From Calliphora vicina (taxonomy: Eukaryota > Arthropoda > Insecta > Diptera > Calliphoridae), in NCBI RefSeq assembly GCF_958450345.1, contig NC_088781.1, positions 25,459,857 through 25,523,856 on the forward strand: DNA of 64,000 bases, written 5' to 3'. Under the pieces are notes generated by a model. The model made no database searches, had not been told where the DNA came from, and saw nothing but the letters and a program-made list of their open reading frames with translations. Made by a program: the position numbers and the translations under genes. The stretch's first letter is position 1; the number at the start of each line of letters is the position of its first letter. Of this stretch, positions 1 through 11,429 are shown piece after piece.

Positions 1-790
1 TTTACTGCTGTGCTGTTGCTGCTTCTATTGAAGTAAAGAAAAAGCCATTATTATCTACCAGTATTTCCTCACACAAACATTATTCAAATTTTAAATAGAA
101 AAAAAGAAACACTTACATATATGCACATATGTATTTGTATTAGAATCTAGGTTTATGTATATGTGTCTTGTCTATCATACCTCGTATCTAACCATCAGTT
201 TGTCAGCTAGTCTGTCAGTCATTCAGTCAGTATGAAAAGAAAAAACGTTTTTTTTTTTGTAAAGTTTCAGTCTATGACTATAAAAATACACTTGTACGCC
301 AATATGTTGTTAAGATAGGGCTGGTAATGTTGTTGGTATTGTTGTTGCTGTTGGTGGTAGTTGTTGGTTTTTGCAACAACATCAGCCACAATAGCTAAGA
401 AAAACTTATTTACCATTATACTACTTACAATTTTGCAAACTAACTAACTTCAGCCAAACAGCAAAATGTGGAGAAGAAACTGAATGAAACAGTTGAGGTG
501 GAAAAAATAGCAGTTTACTGTTATATCCCTCTTCTTCCAATTCTTGAAATAGTCCATTAAATAGCTTAATTGGAAAATTATTTGTCGACTCTTTCCTGGA
601 TATAACTTATTTACAGCCAATGATCCTAAATCTCTTACTTTTGCTATATCAATTAGTTTAGGGCATAGAATAAGTACATAGAAGGGAAGGAGAGAAAAAT
701 ATAAATGAAAAAACTATAAAAAACAAGTAACAGAGCTTTATTTGGCTCTGGCGAATATTATTGAAATATTTTTTTTTATTGAAAAAAAAA
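1..790. other. non-coding, probably intronic/upstream DNA
   Basis: AT-rich sequence with short T and A runs and GTTGTTG-type triplet stretches near 330-380. I see no open frame with protein-like composition and no recognisable repeat family. By position it lies upstream of, or within the long first intron of, Btk29A. Confidence 0.5.
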
Positions 791-1275
791 TATTTTTTAG
801 CTGATTTTTTTTCCCGATTTTGACCCTTTGAAGGTCCGAATTACTATGACGTTATATACGTCATTGGAGAGGTCTTTGAAATATCTATCATTTGATATCT
901 ATATTGTATATATAAATGACATAGTAATCCAGATATAAAATAAAGATAAAAAATAGGTCAAAAATAGAGGTTGTCCTGGTTTTTTCCTTATATCTCAGCC
1001 ATTTGTGGACCGATGTCCCGAACCGGGACTGTGCGGATATATTGATGTATGAATCTTGTATGTAAGTTATTTGGGGGCTACCGAAAGTTGATTTCAACAT
1101 ACACACGGACATAAGGAAAGTCAGATTTGGTTATATCGACTCCGTTATCTATAGTGATCCAGAATAAATATTCTTTATGGGGTATACAAATGAAAAATGT
1201 AGAAATTACAAACGGAATGACAATCTTATATATAACCTTGCCCAGGGGGGATCAAGGTCAACCATTTGGGGGGGT
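790..1275 (-). mobile_element. Helentron/mini-me-like copy, minus strand, degenerate
   Basis: Read on the minus strand, this stretch has the same order of blocks as the copy at 60789: an ATATATAAG block, a GTCATTCCGTTTGTAATTTC block, a CATTTTTCATTT block, a 'tctggat' block and a 'gagtcgat' block, then a TGTCCG and GTTGAAATCAA section. The (GTCT)n tract seen at 60921 is missing. Assignment to the dipteran mini-me/DINE-1 type of non-autonomous Helentron is inferred from that shared layout. The downstream limit is uncertain. Confidence 0.6.
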
Positions 1276-1967
1276 GGGGTTTTGGAAATAAATTTGTTTA
1301 CTTTTTTTTTACTTTTTTTATATTAAAACTTTTCGGTTTTGGTGGGAGATCCGCGAAGTTGAAGGGTATAAATACATTCTCATGAATTAGGTTTTTGACA
1401 AAAAACTTAAGATTTTTTGGCTCTCAGTTGCTGATGTAGTTATCATCTATGGTCTAATAGTTCTATATTTATTGCCTTATGTAAACTTTCAAGTATGACT
1501 AAAAGTATCAAACATCAAGTTTTTATATAGACGCAAAGTCAGCAAACACCTGAAATTTACAGATTTTTTAGAGCTGTGGACAACATGTTGCTTTTGTCAT
1601 GCTAACATTTAATAAAATGTATGATAAAGACAGAGATTTGAAATTATCAACTTCGTTATTTTAAGTATTTTTTTTACAAAGTCCTTTATTATTTATGTTA
1701 TTATTTTAGACATTACGACTCAGATTTCTGAAAATTCATTTCAAAAACTTTTGAAACGTTTTGGTTTTGGGTCCTATGAACAAAATTATTAATAAAACAT
1801 TGATAAAATCTTAAAAAATCATGAAACTTATTCAATTTCTTTTCATTATGTTGCAGGAAAAAAGGTTCCAAAATCATCGAATACCTGCCAAAAAACACAA
1901 TTTGTTATTCAAGGTAATAAAGTCACAAAATTTTTTTTTTTAACTACTCAATGATCAACGGCTATTT

Positions 1968-2072
1968 CTTAATTGCCTGTTTCACTAAATGCAAACGAAG
2001 ATTTTCCTTTGTTGTTTTCAATATAAAATACAAGTGAAAATGTTCGTTCGCATTTAGTGAAACAGGCAATAA
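1968..2072. mobile_element. short foldback MITE, TIR TTGCCTGTTTCACTAAATGC
   Basis: About 105 bp. The first and last ~31 bases are reverse complements with one indel and one mismatch, so single-stranded DNA would fold into a hairpin. It has no coding capacity. The terminal GCCTGTTTCAC motif resembles the ends of the hairpin element at 23471-23587 and, more loosely, the CAGGCCTGTCACA ends at 45211 and 57267. Confidence 0.65.
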
Positions 2073-2339
2073 GTGAACAAATTAGATGGGCCAGTTCTGC
2101 TGTATTTTAGTTTTCAAATAAAAGAGGTTTCAGCAAATTATTCAAGGGCTATTCAAACCTTATGAGTCCCTGACCTTTGTTTAAAATATGGTTAAACGTT
2201 AGCAGTACAAATGCAGCAGATTGTCAATAGATCTGAAAGGATGAGAGATGAGATTATGCTCAGGAATAATAATTCACTAAAGACTACAAATTACAATGAA
2301 GATCATCTGTCATAAAATTAGGTTTTCGTGGATTTAATA

Positions 2340-4215
2340 ACGCAAAGAAAAAAATAAAAAAAATAATTATTTCGCGAACTTTTTTCTCAATTCTGGTATA
2401 AAACAAAGATTATTCCTTTTAAATTTAGAAATAATAATCTCTAGAAAAGTAATTGAAAATGAGCAATATTCGTACCAGTTTCGCGAATTTAATTTTTAAA
2501 GAATTGAAAGTAATGAAATTATTTTTCAAGAAGTTTTGAACTCGCGAATAAAAATTAACATATAAAATAAAATTTGTATTCATTTAATATCGCGAATATA
2601 GATGAATTATGCCTATTAATATTTGAAATAATATTCGATAGTGTGTGAATTGAAAATGAGCATTCATCTTATTATCATAAGATTTCTGAACACAAATTTA
2701 TATTCCTTGTATATATCAGCAAATATTATTTCAAACATAAAATAAACGAATAATATTTTTTTATTATCAAAAAAATTACTATATTAAAATTGATTTATGC
2801 AAATGTGTTATAGAATTTGGTTTTATTTACTCGCGAATAAAAGTAAATTAAAAATGTTTAACATTTGAATATACATATATTAGCTTTTGAACGAATTTAA
2901 AACGAGAACTCTTTGTAATGATATATGTATTAGTAAATGATAAATAAAATGAATAAAATTTGTGTGTTGCGAATTTTATTTTTGAACTCGCAAATGAATT
3001 GGCGAATTTTATGAAACTTCCGAATAAAAAAGAATAAATAAATAGAAATTTAAAATTTTTGTATTCAGGAATTTTATATTTGAATTCGCGAATGAAAAAT
3101 AATTATTCTTTTTAAATTTTGTAATAGTATTCTCTCGTAAACGAATTCAAAATGAGCATTGTTCGCACTATCATATAATTTGATTCAATGAATTTATTGT
3201 TTTAATTCGCGAATAAATGATTTTAAAATTCGCAAATTTTTAAACTCGAAAATAAAGAAAATGTAAAATATTAATGTAAAATATAAATAAATAACAATTT
3301 TTTTATTCATTTATATTTTACATTTCCTTTATTTTCGAGTTTAAAAATTTTGCGAATTTTAAAACTAGATTCGCAGAATTAAATTATATGAACAATGATA
3401 ATTTTGAATTAGTTTACGAGAGAATATTATTAAAAATTTTAAATAGAATAATTATTTTTTATTCGATAATTGAAAAATAAAATTCCTGAATACAAATTAT
3501 AAAATTTCTATTTATTTTTTATTCGGGAGTTCCAAAATTAAATTTTCAAAAAATAATTTTATTCTTTTCACTTGCGAGATCAAAAGTTTTATTATCATTT
3601 ATTCGCGAGCTAAAAAAACTAAATTACTAGAATCATATTTTATGACAGTACGAACAATAATCTATTGAATTTGTTTACAAATTTAAAAAAAATATTATTT
3701 TTCATTCGCGAATTCAAATATAAAATTCGGAAACACAAATTTTATTCATTTTATTTATCGAGCTGAAAATCAACATTCTTTGTAAATTAGTTTTCCATAA
3801 TTTATTTTTTTTAACTCGGGAATAGAAATATTCAAATATAAAGAATACGAATTTGTTGGCGGCTTTATTTTTTGAATAATTATTAATTTTATAGTACGAA
3901 ATAATATTCGCTAGTGAAAGAAATGAAAGCGAGTACTCAAATCAAATAATTAAATAGTGAACAGATCATAATTTATTTTCGTGATTTTTTTCAACTCGCG
4001 AATAAAAGAATTAACATAAGGAATAAAATTTGTTTTTGTGGATTTTATTTTTGAACTCGCGAACAAAAAATAATTGACGAATAATATGTTTATGATCTCA
4101 CTAGTGAAAATTAATTATCTGTTTAAAAGTGTAAAATTATTGCATTTACTCGAATTAAATTCGTTTGTGAACCAATTGAAAATGAGCATTCTTCGTACTC
4201 TCCTAAAAGCCAAGT
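2340..4215. repeat. foldback-like array of diverged TCGCGAA-motif repeats
   Basis: About 1.9 kb in which short diverged units recur. TCGCGAA or TCGCGAG occurs near 2372, 2482, 2543, 2590, 2831, 3085, 3207, 3603, 3705, 3996 and 4056. A second motif, AATTGAAAATGAGCATTCTT-like, recurs near 2455, 2648, 3137 and 4172. Around 3298 the sequence turns on itself: the left arm from about 3050 matches the reverse complement of the right arm to about 3530. Long inverted arms made of short tandem units are typical of Foldback-type transposons. No transposase reading frame is present. Confidence 0.55.
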
Positions 4216-4478
4216 TTATTATTTTGTCCTGCTGACATTTGACCAATTTAAAAAGTCGGGCGGTATAATTAGTGAGTTAACATGTTAGCAATTACGTAAA
4301 GTTTTCAGTAGAATATTTTTATAGGTAATGGAAAGTTACTGTATTAAAAATTAACTCGCAATGCAATGTAACAAAAATTGAATTACCATTTTTATAGACA
4401 CAAACAAGTATGAGTCGAATAATAATTGTTTAGGTGTTGACCTCTGGAAATTAATTTATTAATTAATTAATTTAATTT

Positions 4479-4646
4479 ATATATACCAGGTGGTTTCAGT
4501 GGCGAATTCATTATTTTTTTATATATAGAGTTTGACATTCGAAACAACTCTCTCATTGTTCAGAATGTCAAACTCTATACATAAAAAATTAATGAATTCG
4601 CTCGTATTTGCCTGAATTCGCCACCGATACCACCTGGTATATAAAT
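4479..4646. repeat. hairpin/MITE with ATACCAGGTGG ends
   Basis: An inverted repeat of about 165 bp. Both ends read ATATACCAGGTGGT inward, followed by a GGCGAATTCA segment and a TAGAGTTTGACATTC segment on each arm. The right arm has an extra ~20-25 bases that repeat the GAATTC segment. The loop is about 20 nt. Non-coding, probably a small non-autonomous DNA element. Confidence 0.65.
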
Positions 4647-4659
4647 ACGCCTAGGATTA

Positions 4660-6150
4660 TATTAACTTTTAGTGCGCGATTTCGGAACCACCAAACCACA
4701 GAGCACTATAAATTTACAAAGATGGCTTGACATAAACGGCTTTAATTTAAAAACCGGCGGAAGAGGTCAAGTAGGGGTATCATTTGAAAGATATGTTTAC
4801 CTCTGCTATTATTCTTGTCATTACTTTAATTTTCACACAGTGCAGCAGTAAGACCACATAGAAAACAAAACTTTTTTCTGTCTGCTATTATCTCGAGGCT
4901 ACAAAACGTAGCTAACAAACGAAAAAAAAAAAAAGTATCATGGAAAACTTAATTTTTTTCTTCTGCATTTTATTTATAACTACACTTTTTTATTGTTTAT
5001 TGTATTATATTATTCTCCATTATTTTATTTTGTTTTCTTCGTTGGTTTTAACTCATTTTACTTTGCATTTTACATTTGTATTCGAGGGAATATTTATTTT
5101 TTCTTTTTATTATTTAATAGAGTTTTATTTTTCTTTCCTTTTTCTTTTATTTATTTTGTAAGTGTATGCAGAGAGTTTGATTTGATTTGCTTAAAGTAAG
5201 TTATGGCCAGCAAAAAAAAATCGAAACTCTAGAGCTGGAGCTGGAGTTTTAACGTCTTCTGGGAGATGTTTTTTTTTTTAGTTTTTCAATTATTTAAATG
5301 TAATTTAATTGGAAAAAATTGTTATTTTGTAGTAAATAAAGTCATAAATAATAAAATAACTTTAATTAGGAACACAAAAAAGAAGAATTCTAGAGAAAGG
5401 TTTTCAATTAAAAAAAGTATGTCACTTGATTTGGCAGGTTAGTTCTTAGGGGAAATGGAAAGCAATTATAAATTATAAGAAAATGAAAATAAAACTTGAA
5501 AATTTTATAATTATTAGTTAAAATAAAGGCCGGCAAATGTTAACATGTTAACATAAATATGGCATCAAACATTGTCAAGTCGTGCTTTTTTTCATCAAAC
5601 AAGCTTGACATGCCATTTCAAGGCAATGGTTAACACAAGTCAAGCATGATGTCTTGAGCAGAACTTTAATTCGAATCAATATTTTTGTGTTTCAGTTTTG
5701 TCTCCCCCTTTTAATAAACTGCCAAATACGCTTGTGTTTTTTTTTTCAAATGTTTCTTCTTTTTATTTCTATTTACTTTTGCTTAACCAACTCAATCTAG
5801 GTTTTGCTTGGCTGATTGTTTTTTCTTCTTTTTTTTTTTTTGTTTCAAATAATTTTATATCTTGTTTTACTAGATTTTGTTTTGGCAAAATGTGAAGTTT
5901 ATATTTGTTGTGCGTTTTGGCTTTTTTTATTATTTCATATTAAATAAAAATAAAATACACAGTTTTCTTAAAAAAATAAGACAGACAATCATATATACAT
6001 TTTGTGGTTATTAAACCACTTTTTTTCTCTTTCTCTTTTTTTGAGTTTGAGGTGTTATTTTTTGAAGTTATGAGTTAAAATAAATGCAATTAATAGCAAA
6101 TACACTGACAAATGTGACTTGAAGCTAACAGATACATTCATAGGTACTTA
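4660..6150. other. AT-rich non-coding stretch
   Basis: T-rich and A-rich low-complexity sequence. Open frames here (around 4940-5200 and 5698-5895) are runs of Phe, Leu and Tyr from T-rich DNA and have no protein family character. Nothing else recognisable was seen. Confidence 0.5.
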
Positions 6151-6151
6151 T

Positions 6152-6650
6152 AGGGGGGTCAGACGGCATGTATTGCTTGTGTATTGAGACATGTATTCGA
6201 TACATATGGAATTCCATGTGTATGGCAAAATTCACGTTATACATACGATTCATAATTTCCACGTTCAAACGTACATATGTAATTGCATGTGACATAACCT
6301 CTATTAGTTTATAGGTTTGTTGTTTTTAACAATATATTTATTTAAAACATTTTAAAATCACAATACATATATTTAATGCAATGAAATTTATTTTGTTATG
6401 ATTTTTCTTTACTATTTTTTGTTTTGTTTTTTTATTTTGCACTCACACAGTGTTGTATTTCAAAATACAACACTGTTATACACACGAAAATAGAACATGC
6501 TCTAATTGCAAAAAATGTCACGAGTAATACACATGTATTTTACATACACAAAGTTTCATATGGATCACACGGTATGTACATGTTTACATATGGAAAAATG
6601 TCCCAATACATGGCACAAAACACAAGCAATACATGCCGTCTGAACCCCCT
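6152..6650. mobile_element. ~500-bp MITE, TIR AGGGGG(G/T)TCAGACGGCATG
   Basis: The left end and the reverse complement of the right end match over about 30 bases with one mismatch (AGGGGG, G or T, then TCAGACGGCATGTATTGC). The interior is rich in ACATGTAT and ACATATG motifs and has a palindromic flavour. The small open frame at 6424-6669 crosses the right terminus and is not credible as a gene. The target-site duplication is unclear (TTAT-like on both sides). Confidence 0.65.
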
Positions 6651-6959
6651 TTTATTAATACGAAAATAAGTACAATAACAAGTAGTACATACACGTACTA
6701 ATACTAGATATGCAGTACAACACTCGTAGTAACGGATGGTAGTCAGTAATGCCAGTTGAGCGCTTTTTAAAATTCCAAATTTTTGTCAGTCAGCACTTAT
6801 TTGGTTCACTTGAATTAATTTTGTGGAAATTACAAAGTTTTATTTAATAATTTTACTGCTCGTAACTGTTAGTATTCCTTGTGACAGATACAGGGGTTGA
6901 CAATACAATGGAAACTTTTCCAAAGAAAAAAAAATTCAAAATCCAACAAAATTTGTGAA

Positions 6960-7450
6960 ATTTAAATTTTTTTTTATTATTTTATTGATGAGAATTAATT
7001 CTTAATTCAAATTTCAAAATCAAATTTTTTCTCTTAACATAATTCCTTAGTGCTACAAACTTATTGAATTCATTCCTTTAAAAATTAATTCTCTATAGAA
7101 TTATTTACTCATTCAATAATTTTTTAAATTAAATTCATGACAAAATAGCTTAACAAAATGTATTGAATGATTAAATTTTTCTTCAATTCAAATGCAATTC
7201 ATTTTGTAAACGATTAAAATCAAAACAAAATTAATTGTAGAAAAAATGTTTTTATTCGATAGGTTTTGATTTGAATTAACACAAATTGAACCATTCAAAG
7301 GTTGAATGATTTTTATTATGAACAAATTCAACAAGGAATTAATTCTATTTAAATAAAGCCTTCGAATGACATAAAAACTTGGCTGTTTTATTAGAAAGAG
7401 CCAGTACACTCTTTCTCTTCAATCCTAACTACTTCCTTAAATTGTATTTA
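6960..7450. repeat. AT-rich dispersed repeat, copy 1
   Basis: This ~490-bp AATT-rich segment is alignable by eye to 31180-31700 and 31740-32090. Shared blocks are 'ttgaattcatt', 'tatagaatta', 'aaaatagctta', 'aaaatgtattgaat', 'cattttgtaaa' and 'gaatgaattttgttatgaa'-like segments in the same order. Non-coding; family unknown. Confidence 0.5.
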
Positions 7451-7560
7451 GATTTATTTGAAATGAGAACAGTATTCGATTTCTGGTTTAAATTTTCTTT
7501 ACAAATTTGGTAATTTCATACAAGTTATGACTTAAAAATGCAGGATTTTTTCAAATATTT

Positions 7561-7749
7561 CCCAAAAAGCATTTTTACTGGAATTTAAGTTGTATGCAAG
7601 TGTAATTCAAGCCTTGATTCATAGTCAAGCAATTGAATAAATTTTTCAAATATTTTTCAAGTTTAAAACATAATTGCATTTGCATTCAAGTCGAATTCCA
7701 ACAATATGTTCAAGTGCTTGAATTTTTTGAGGCTTTGGTGCTTATTGGG
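7561..7749. mobile_element. small nested MITE, copy 1 (in mariner A)
   Basis: 189 bp lying between mariner blocks that are contiguous in copy E (TTTTTTCAAAT and TAGCTTTTA). The ends read CCCAAAAAGCA and, reverse-complemented, CCCAATAAGCA. The interior shares TGTAATTCAAGCCTTGA, AGTCAAGCAATTGAAT and TTCAAGTGCTTGAATTTTT with copy 2. No coding potential. Confidence 0.7.
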
Positions 7750-7907
7750 TTAGCTTTTATTTTGAAACATTTGTACAATAAAATGTATTCAATTATTTAT
7801 TCTATATTTATTACATTTATTCATACGGCAACATATGTATTCGGACACTCTGTTCCAAATTGAAGCGTATCCCAGAGAGAGCATTCTGCACTGATCGAAG
7901 CAAATGG

Positions 7908-8105
7908 CCCTATAAGCATTTTTACAGGAATTCATTGAAAATTGAAAGCAAGTGTAATTCAAGCCTTGAATTATAGTCAAGCAATTGAATTACAGTTGTA
8001 TTACACTTTATTTCAATAGCATTCTCCAGTAAAAAGGAAACATAAATTCAAGCCATATGTTTTTAGTTCAAGTGCTTGAATTTTTCAGGCTTTAGTGCTT
8101 ATTGG
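7908..8105. mobile_element. small nested MITE, copy 2 (in mariner A)
   Basis: About 198 bp, same orientation and internal blocks as the copy at 7561. It interrupts the mariner sequence between GATCGAAGCAAAT and AGTATTCGGAC, which are adjacent in mariner D at about 22870. The ends read CCCTATAAGCA and, reverse-complemented, CCAATAAGCAC. Confidence 0.7.
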
Positions 8106-8633
8106 CAGTATTCGGACGGTGCATGGTCTGGACTATAAGGCGGGTGAGGCAAAACATCCCAACCACTTCATTGTAAATACTTTTTACAAGGTATTGCGAC
8201 ATGTTGCCGAGCATTCTCATGATGGAATATTACGGTTTCTTGTCTGGCCGCATATTCTGGGAGTTTTTTGGCCAATGCTCGCTTCAAACGAATCAGTTGC
8301 GTTCGGTTGATGGTCTGGTCAGCAGCTCATAATAAATAGGACCCTTTTTCTCCCACCAAATCCAGAGAATTACCTAAGTGCCATGGATATTTGGCTTTGG
8401 ATTCTTCACATATGATCTCTTACGCTTCGGGTTATAGTAATGGATCCATTATTCATCGCAAGTAATGTTTCGGTGCAAAAAAGATTTTCTTTTAAAGCGT
8501 TCAAGCAGCATTTCGGACATGCAATTCGTATGGTACCCAATTTCCCTGCTTCTGGATCACATATAAGTTATTAAAAAAAACCGTGTTCAAAAGATACACC
8601 ATCTATTGAAAATCAAATTTTTATGTCATACAC

Positions 8634-10205
8634 CCAATATTATTTTAGGTTTTGAAAGTTTCCATATTGTTTTCAAAAAACTATTGCCATTGTATGCACC
8701 TTTAATGTCCTCTTTTAGGCCAGTCAAGATTGTGACTGGTTTACATAACACTCGAAACTTCAATAAAATAAGTTGGGACAATTAAAATCTGAATAAAATT
8801 TTGTTTGCAATTTAAATTTATTTTCCAAATATTTCTATTAATACAAATTAATACAAAACAATATTCAGCAATTTCTAGCCTGTTTGAAGCTGGTGAGTTT
8901 TTGTCATAAATAGTAGGCATCACTGGGTGGTAGTACAGCAAAAACCAACAAAAAACACTTGTTGTTTTAAAAGAAATAAATCTTATGGTTGTTGTTATTA
9001 TTATTTTTTTTTTGTTGTTTGTTTTGCTATGAGAAAATGTTAAATGTTGTTGTTTGTATTAAGACGTTGTTTTTTGTGTGAGTGTTTTTTTTATGAGAGT
9101 ATTTGTGTATTTTTTTGACGTATTTTGTTGGCTTTTTTTTTGTCAGCAGTTTCTTTTTTGTTGTAGTTTGTTCAAATCAGTTGAGTTTTTAACATTTAAT
9201 ACAAAACATCAAAACGCGGCATATATTTTTCTACATAATTAAATATTATTAAAATAACTAAACTAAAAAGTGAACAATTTAATTAAAACTGAAAATCTAA
9301 AACAAATAAAATGAAACTTTTATGGACTTATAAAGTTATAGAGTTATTTGTGCAAAAAAATGACAGAAGATAAACAGATAAACAAATAACTGAATCAACA
9401 AAAATCCTTAATAAATAACTAAAAAGGATTGTGTTAACAAAGTATTTAATAACAAATTATAATTAAATTACGGTTTTTTTAAATAAATTCATTTCAAACA
9501 TTTTTTTTGAAATCAACAAATAATTTTGATCAATGTTTTTTTTATATATTATTTAATATTATCATAATTGTATTAGTATTAAAAAAATCGTCATCTAAGT
9601 TTAAACCAACAATTATTTTAAACCCGCATTTGTTTTCAGTTTTTTTTTAAATATAAAGCCAATTGTTTTTAATTTCTGTTAAATTTTGTAATCATTTTTA
9701 TGGTTTTCCTAGTCTGCGTTGTTTTTTTTACTTTTGTTTTTTGAGTTTCTCAAAGAAGCCACAAACTTTAACTTTCAAAGTAGTTCATTGACTATCTTGA
9801 GTTTTATTGTTGTAGTTTTTTTTTTATTTCTATAAATAATGCATTTTCTTATAACCATTGTGCATTATCCATGACCTACAGGGGCCGCTGGGTATGGGTT
9901 TTGCAGCTTAAGGCTAAAATTAAACAATATTAAAAGAAAATCAAGATTTCATTAAACAAATTTCATTGAATTTAAGAACTTTTGAAACAAAAAAATAAAA
10001 ATATATTTATTAAACAACTGCAGCTTTATTAAATTCAAAAAGTTTCCAAAAAAAAAAATATCTCAACATCTAAAAATTCAAATTCGCTTTTCTTTTTAAT
10101 TTCATATTAAAATTGAGTTACAATAAAACAATATTTAGACTAGGGGATATATAGTAGCGATTTAAATTTGATGTAACAGGTCCATTTTATTCCAATTATC
10201 TACCT
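8634..10205. other. non-coding stretch
   Basis: AT-rich with GTTGTTGTT-like runs around 8960-9170 and poly-A/T tracts. A small GC-richer pocket lies at 9868-9895. No gene, family repeat or RNA gene was recognised. Confidence 0.45.
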
Positions 10206-10209
10206 ACCG

Positions 10210-11425
10210 CTACCATTTAAAAAAAAAGAATATTCCAAGAAGGTATCATTTAAAAAATAATAAAAATGTACATATTCATGAATGTATAATTTAAAAAACC
10301 CCTTAAAAAGTACAATTTGCAAAAATTGTCCCTTTAAAAAACTACCTTTATGAAAAATTACCCGATTTAAGAAATTACTAAAAAGTAGTAAATATTTAAA
10401 AAATCCCTTTTTATAAAGTGTCTTTTTGAAAAGTACAATTCAAAAAAGTGTGTCTTAAAAAATTACCCCTTCAAAAAAGTACAATTTTCAAAAAGTTCCC
10501 GTTTAAAAAGGAACCCTTTTAAAAAAATACTCTTTTAAAAAGGTACCCTTTTAAAAAAGTACCAATTCATAAATATTCTATTTTAAAAAAGTACAATTTT
10601 AAAAAAAGCACCCCTTCAAAAAAGTACAATTTTAAAAATTACCCCTTCAAAAAAGTACAATTTTAAAAAATTACCCCTTTAAAAAAGTACATTTTTAAAA
10701 AAGTACCCCTTCAAAAATGTACACCTTCAAAAAAGTACACTTTTAAAAAACTATCTTCAAAAAAGTACAATTTAAAGAAGTACCCCTTCAAAAAGTACAA
10801 TTTGAAAAAGTAGCCCTTCAAAAAAGTACAATTAAAAACAAGGACCCCTTCAAAAAAGTACAATTTAAAGAAGTACCCCTTCAAAAAGTACAATTTGAAA
10901 AAAGTAGCCCTTCAAAAAAGTACAATTAAAAACAAAGACCCCTTCAAAAAAGAATATATTTAAAAAGTACCCCTTTAAAAAATTACAACTCTAAAAAAGT
11001 ACTTGTTTAAAAAAATACCCATTAAAAATACCTTCAAAAAAGTACAATTCCAAAAAAGTAAAATTTAAAAAAATACCCTTTTAAAAAGTATCATTTAAAA
11101 ATGTTCCTTATAAAAAAATACCCCTGCAAAAACGTACAATTTTAAAAAAGTACAACTCTAAAAAAGTACTCGTTTAAAAAGGTACCGTTTTAAAAAAATA
11201 CCCATTAAAAAACCTCTTCATAAGTACTCCTTCAAAAAAGTAAAATTTAAAAAAAATACCCTTTTAAAAAGTATCATTTAAAAATGTTCCTTATATAAAA
11301 GTACCCCTTCAAAAACGTACAAATTTAAATAATTACATCTTAAAAAAGTTGAGTTTTAAAAACGTAGCCCTTCAAAAAAGTACAATTTTAAAAAAGTACC
11401 CCTTTAAAAAAGTACCCATTTAAAA
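10210..11425. repeat. ~1.2-kb minisatellite of AAAAAAGTAC-type units
   Basis: A degenerate tandem array built from alternating phrases such as GTACCCCTTCAAAAAA and GTACAATTTTAAAAAA, with a basic period near 16 bp and a doublet near 32 bp. Between 10755 and about 10940 a block of roughly 93 bp made of three sub-units is repeated nearly exactly, so a higher-order amplification is on top of the basic one. Minus-strand frames of Tyr-Phe-Phe-Lys-type repeats are a by-product of the array. Confidence 0.8.
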
Positions 11426-11429
11426 CAGT

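Larger units (their letters stand above)
7525..8633 (-). mobile_element. degenerate mariner copy A with two nested insertions
   Basis: Termini are TATGACTTAAAAATGC-like at the left and its complement (...ATGTCATACA) at the right, as in the other copies at 18546, 22630, 49055 and 59217. The transposase would run on the minus strand but is destroyed. Blocks such as CGTATCCCAGAGAGAGC, CTATAAAGCGGGTGAGGCAA-like and GGATATTTGGCTTTGG identify the family. Two copies of one ~190-bp element interrupt it (7561-7749 and 7908-8105), making it longer than its sisters. Confidence 0.8.

Noticed and set aside
4940..5199. Two overlapping open frames of about 70 codons
   Set aside because: Almost only Phe, Leu, Ile and Tyr from T-rich DNA; overlapping frames look alike and there is no initiation context or family motif.
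9868..9895. Micro-exon: CTACAG before a GGGCCGCTGG block and a GTATGG donor, or an ATG start at 9871 reading MTYRGRW
   Set aside because: The phase at the GTATGG donor does not fit the Btk29A exon at 30547 and the match to splice signals is too short to stand alone.
10711..10893. Minus-strand frame of Tyr-Phe-Phe-Lys-Leu repeats
   Set aside because: It is a translation of the GTAC minisatellite and occurs only because the local unit length is a multiple of three.
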